Below the pieces are notes generated by a model. It saw only the letters and a list, made by a program, of their open reading frames with translations. It had not been told where the DNA came from and ran no database searches. Both the position numbers and the translations under genes were made by a program. A stretch of DNA of 7,687 bases from an uncultured Peptococcaceae bacterium (GTDB taxonomy: Bacteria; Bacillota; Peptococcia; Peptococcales; Peptococcaceae), in NCBI GenBank assembly GCA_937922955.1, contig CALAKO010000028.1:1-7687 (forward strand), given 5' to 3'. The first letter of the stretch is position 1. Each line of letters begins with the position of its first letter. Below are positions 6,542-7,687 of this stretch, piece by piece.

Positions 6542-7687
6542 TTAAAAACCACCGAGCATGCGCGAGACGACCGTTGCCGGAACGGCAACGACAGCACCCA
6601 GCCAGCCCATGCGCTCCACGCGCTTGAAATACGGCTGGGCAATGCCGCGCATCAAGGTCTCCAGCATCTTCGGCGACAAAGCGTTGATGCGTTCTTCGAC
6701 CAGGCCCGGCACATCAATGAGCAAGAGCAGGCGCCGCCCTTCGATGGTCAGGGTTGCCATGCACGACGGCGACACCATGTTCCACAGGTGAGCCGCAAGG
6801 GCATGGCCCATTTGCGCCTCTTCCGGACGCCACTGGCGCATCTGCTGCCAGGCCTGCGCAAAGTGACCATCTGGAACGGACAGCAAGGCGTCCAGATCGC
6901 GCCGCTGCACGAGCGCCGCTCCCACCACCTCGAAACAAGGCGTCAGGCGATTCAGCACGCGCTCCCATTCCACGGCCTGCCACACCTTCTGCGCCGTCTG
7001 CGCACCGCTCTCATCAAATAAAACGGCCCATTCTGACCGCACAAAACGCCCCAGTGCCGCAAAAGCCTTGGCCTCCTGCTGCGCGTCGAGCTGCTCGGCC
7101 AGGCGGAAGAGATTCAGCAAGGTCCGCTGCCAATCCTCTGCACGCACAGACGCTGCCAGCGTTTGCAGGCCCTCGCCTTCTGCCTGGGAAAGAGACACAC
7201 CGAGCGCGAGCAGCGAACGTCCAGCCAGATGCTCCTGCATCCAGCCCACGGCCGCACCGCCGAACGCGGCTTCACGGTTGAAGAGGTAGGACGGCAGCTT
7301 TTTCCCGCAGAAAATATCCAACACCGCCTGAATCAACCGCTGACCGCCAGCCATGTGGTAGCCCAGCTGCAAGGCAAAAGACAGCCGAGGCTGGAGCCAT
7401 TCGTCGATCAGTCCGGCCAGTTCTGCGGTGTGCGCCAGCAAGCGTTCCGGCAAGAGGCGATACTCCGGCTGCCCATAGCGCTGCCAGAAATCTTCGAAGG
7501 CTGCGGCCTCGCTTGGCAGAGTAATCGCCGCCAACGCCGCGTTGCCTTCCCGCACCCAGGCCTCGCTGGACACCGCCCGCAGACCTTGCGCAAGCGTCTG
7601 CGACAGCGCACCGCTCGCTGCTTCACGAAGCGCCAGCCGCTGCACCGCCGTGCGGCACAGCTCAGCCTTGGCCTTGTAGGAAAACGA
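6542..7687 (-). CDS. DUF445-like putative membrane-anchored protein (N-terminus outside window)
   Basis: No biochemical role is known to me for this family. 381 residues are visible before a TAA stop, and the frame is open to the window edge. A GTG at 7645 could in principle start translation, but fourteen further in-frame residues (SFSYKAKAELCRTA) precede it and no Shine-Dalgarno is evident, so the true start probably lies upstream. The body is helical in character, rich in Ala, Leu and Gln, with no catalytic motif that I recognise. The recognisable part is the C-terminus: IDVPGLVEERINALSP (about 324-339), LETLMRGIAQPYFKRVERMGWLG, and a hydrophobic end (360-381) with LGAVVAVPATVV. This resembles the DUF445/YheB pattern, in which a 'VEExIN' segment and a helix lead into a final membrane segment. 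The family usually also has an N-terminal membrane segment, which would lie off the window. The assignment is from memory of the pattern and could be wrong. It is the first visible gene of the run into sbcDC. Confidence 0.65.
   Translation of the reverse strand, partial: SFSYKAKAELCRTAVQRLALREAASGALSQTLAQGLRAVSSEAWVREGNAALAAITLPSEAAAFEDFWQRYGQPEYRLLPERLLAHTAELAGLIDEWLQPRLSFALQLGYHMAGGQRLIQAVLDIFCGKKLPSYLFNREAAFGGAAVGWMQEHLAGRSLLALGVSLSQAEGEGLQTLAASVRAEDWQRTLLNLFRLAEQLDAQQEAKAFAALGRFVRSEWAVLFDESGAQTAQKVWQAVEWERVLNRLTPCFEVVGAALVQRRDLDALLSVPDGHFAQAWQQMRQWRPEEAQMGHALAAHLWNMVSPSCMATLTIEGRRLLLLIDVPGLVEERINALSPKMLETLMRGIAQPYFKRVERMGWLGAVVAVPATVVSRMLGGF
6572..6590 (-). repeat. Perfect 8-bp inverted repeat near the end of the DUF445-like gene
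   Basis: On the transcribed strand CGTTGCCG and CGGCAACG are separated by the three bases TTC, giving a perfect 8-bp stem that two G-U pairs could extend to 10. It encodes part of the hydrophobic C-terminus (VAVPAT) and lies 46 nt before the sbcD start. The only T run after it (five Ts at the TTTTTAA stop region) begins roughly 20 nt downstream, too far for a standard intrinsic terminator. It may be a chance product of codon choice. Confidence 0.45.

Noticed and set aside
6542..6590. Intrinsic terminator between the DUF445-like gene and sbcD
   Set aside because: The hairpin is inside the coding sequence and the T run is about 20 nt away and only five long, so the geometry does not fit.
7643..7645. 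GTG as the true start of the DUF445-like gene
   Set aside because: The frame stays open for fourteen more codons to the window edge, no clear Shine-Dalgarno precedes the GTG, and an N-terminal membrane segment expected for the family is absent in the window.

Overview
The window is a compact chromosomal stretch with every gene on the minus strand, so transcription runs from position 7687 towards position 1. Reading in that direction there are five genes: a protein resembling the DUF445 membrane family (N-terminus off the window), sbcD, sbcC, an RluA-family RNA pseudouridine synthase, and a CCA-adding tRNA nucleotidyltransferase (last residues off the window). The DNA is GC-rich by eye, and each gene that starts here has a purine-rich Shine-Dalgarno at about 4-5 nt. 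Strong GGAGG/GGTGAT-type ribosome sites, an HD-domain CCA enzyme, a DUF445-like protein and SbcCD suggest a GC-rich member of the Bacillota (Clostridia-like or a neighbouring class). This is an inference; nothing here fixes the genus.

Layout: 7687-6542 DUF445-like protein; 15 nt gap; 6526-5372 sbcD; ATGA overlap; 5375-2262 sbcC; ATGA overlap; 2265-1333 RluA-type synthase; 4 nt gap; 1328-1 cca. No gap exceeds 15 nt, no intrinsic terminator was recognised between genes, and no promoter is visible, so the five genes look like one transcription unit whose promoter lies beyond position 7687. Two stop/start overlaps and a ribosome site that includes the preceding stop codon point to translational coupling.

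Function: SbcD (Mn-dependent nuclease) and SbcC (SMC-like ATPase with a zinc hook) form the bacterial Mre11-Rad50 complex, which cuts DNA hairpins and processes blocked double-strand ends. The last two genes act on RNA: one makes pseudouridine in rRNA or tRNA, the other builds or repairs the CCA end of tRNAs. The join of DNA-end processing and RNA maturation looks like a housekeeping operon of mixed function.

I found no phage gene, insertion sequence, CRISPR array, RNA gene or defence cassette, and nothing that clearly amounts to an undescribed system. The most notable details are an A7 tract near the end of the RluA gene where loss of one base would fuse it in frame to cca, an altered catalytic-motif context in the RluA protein, and a perfect 8-bp hairpin just upstream of sbcD.
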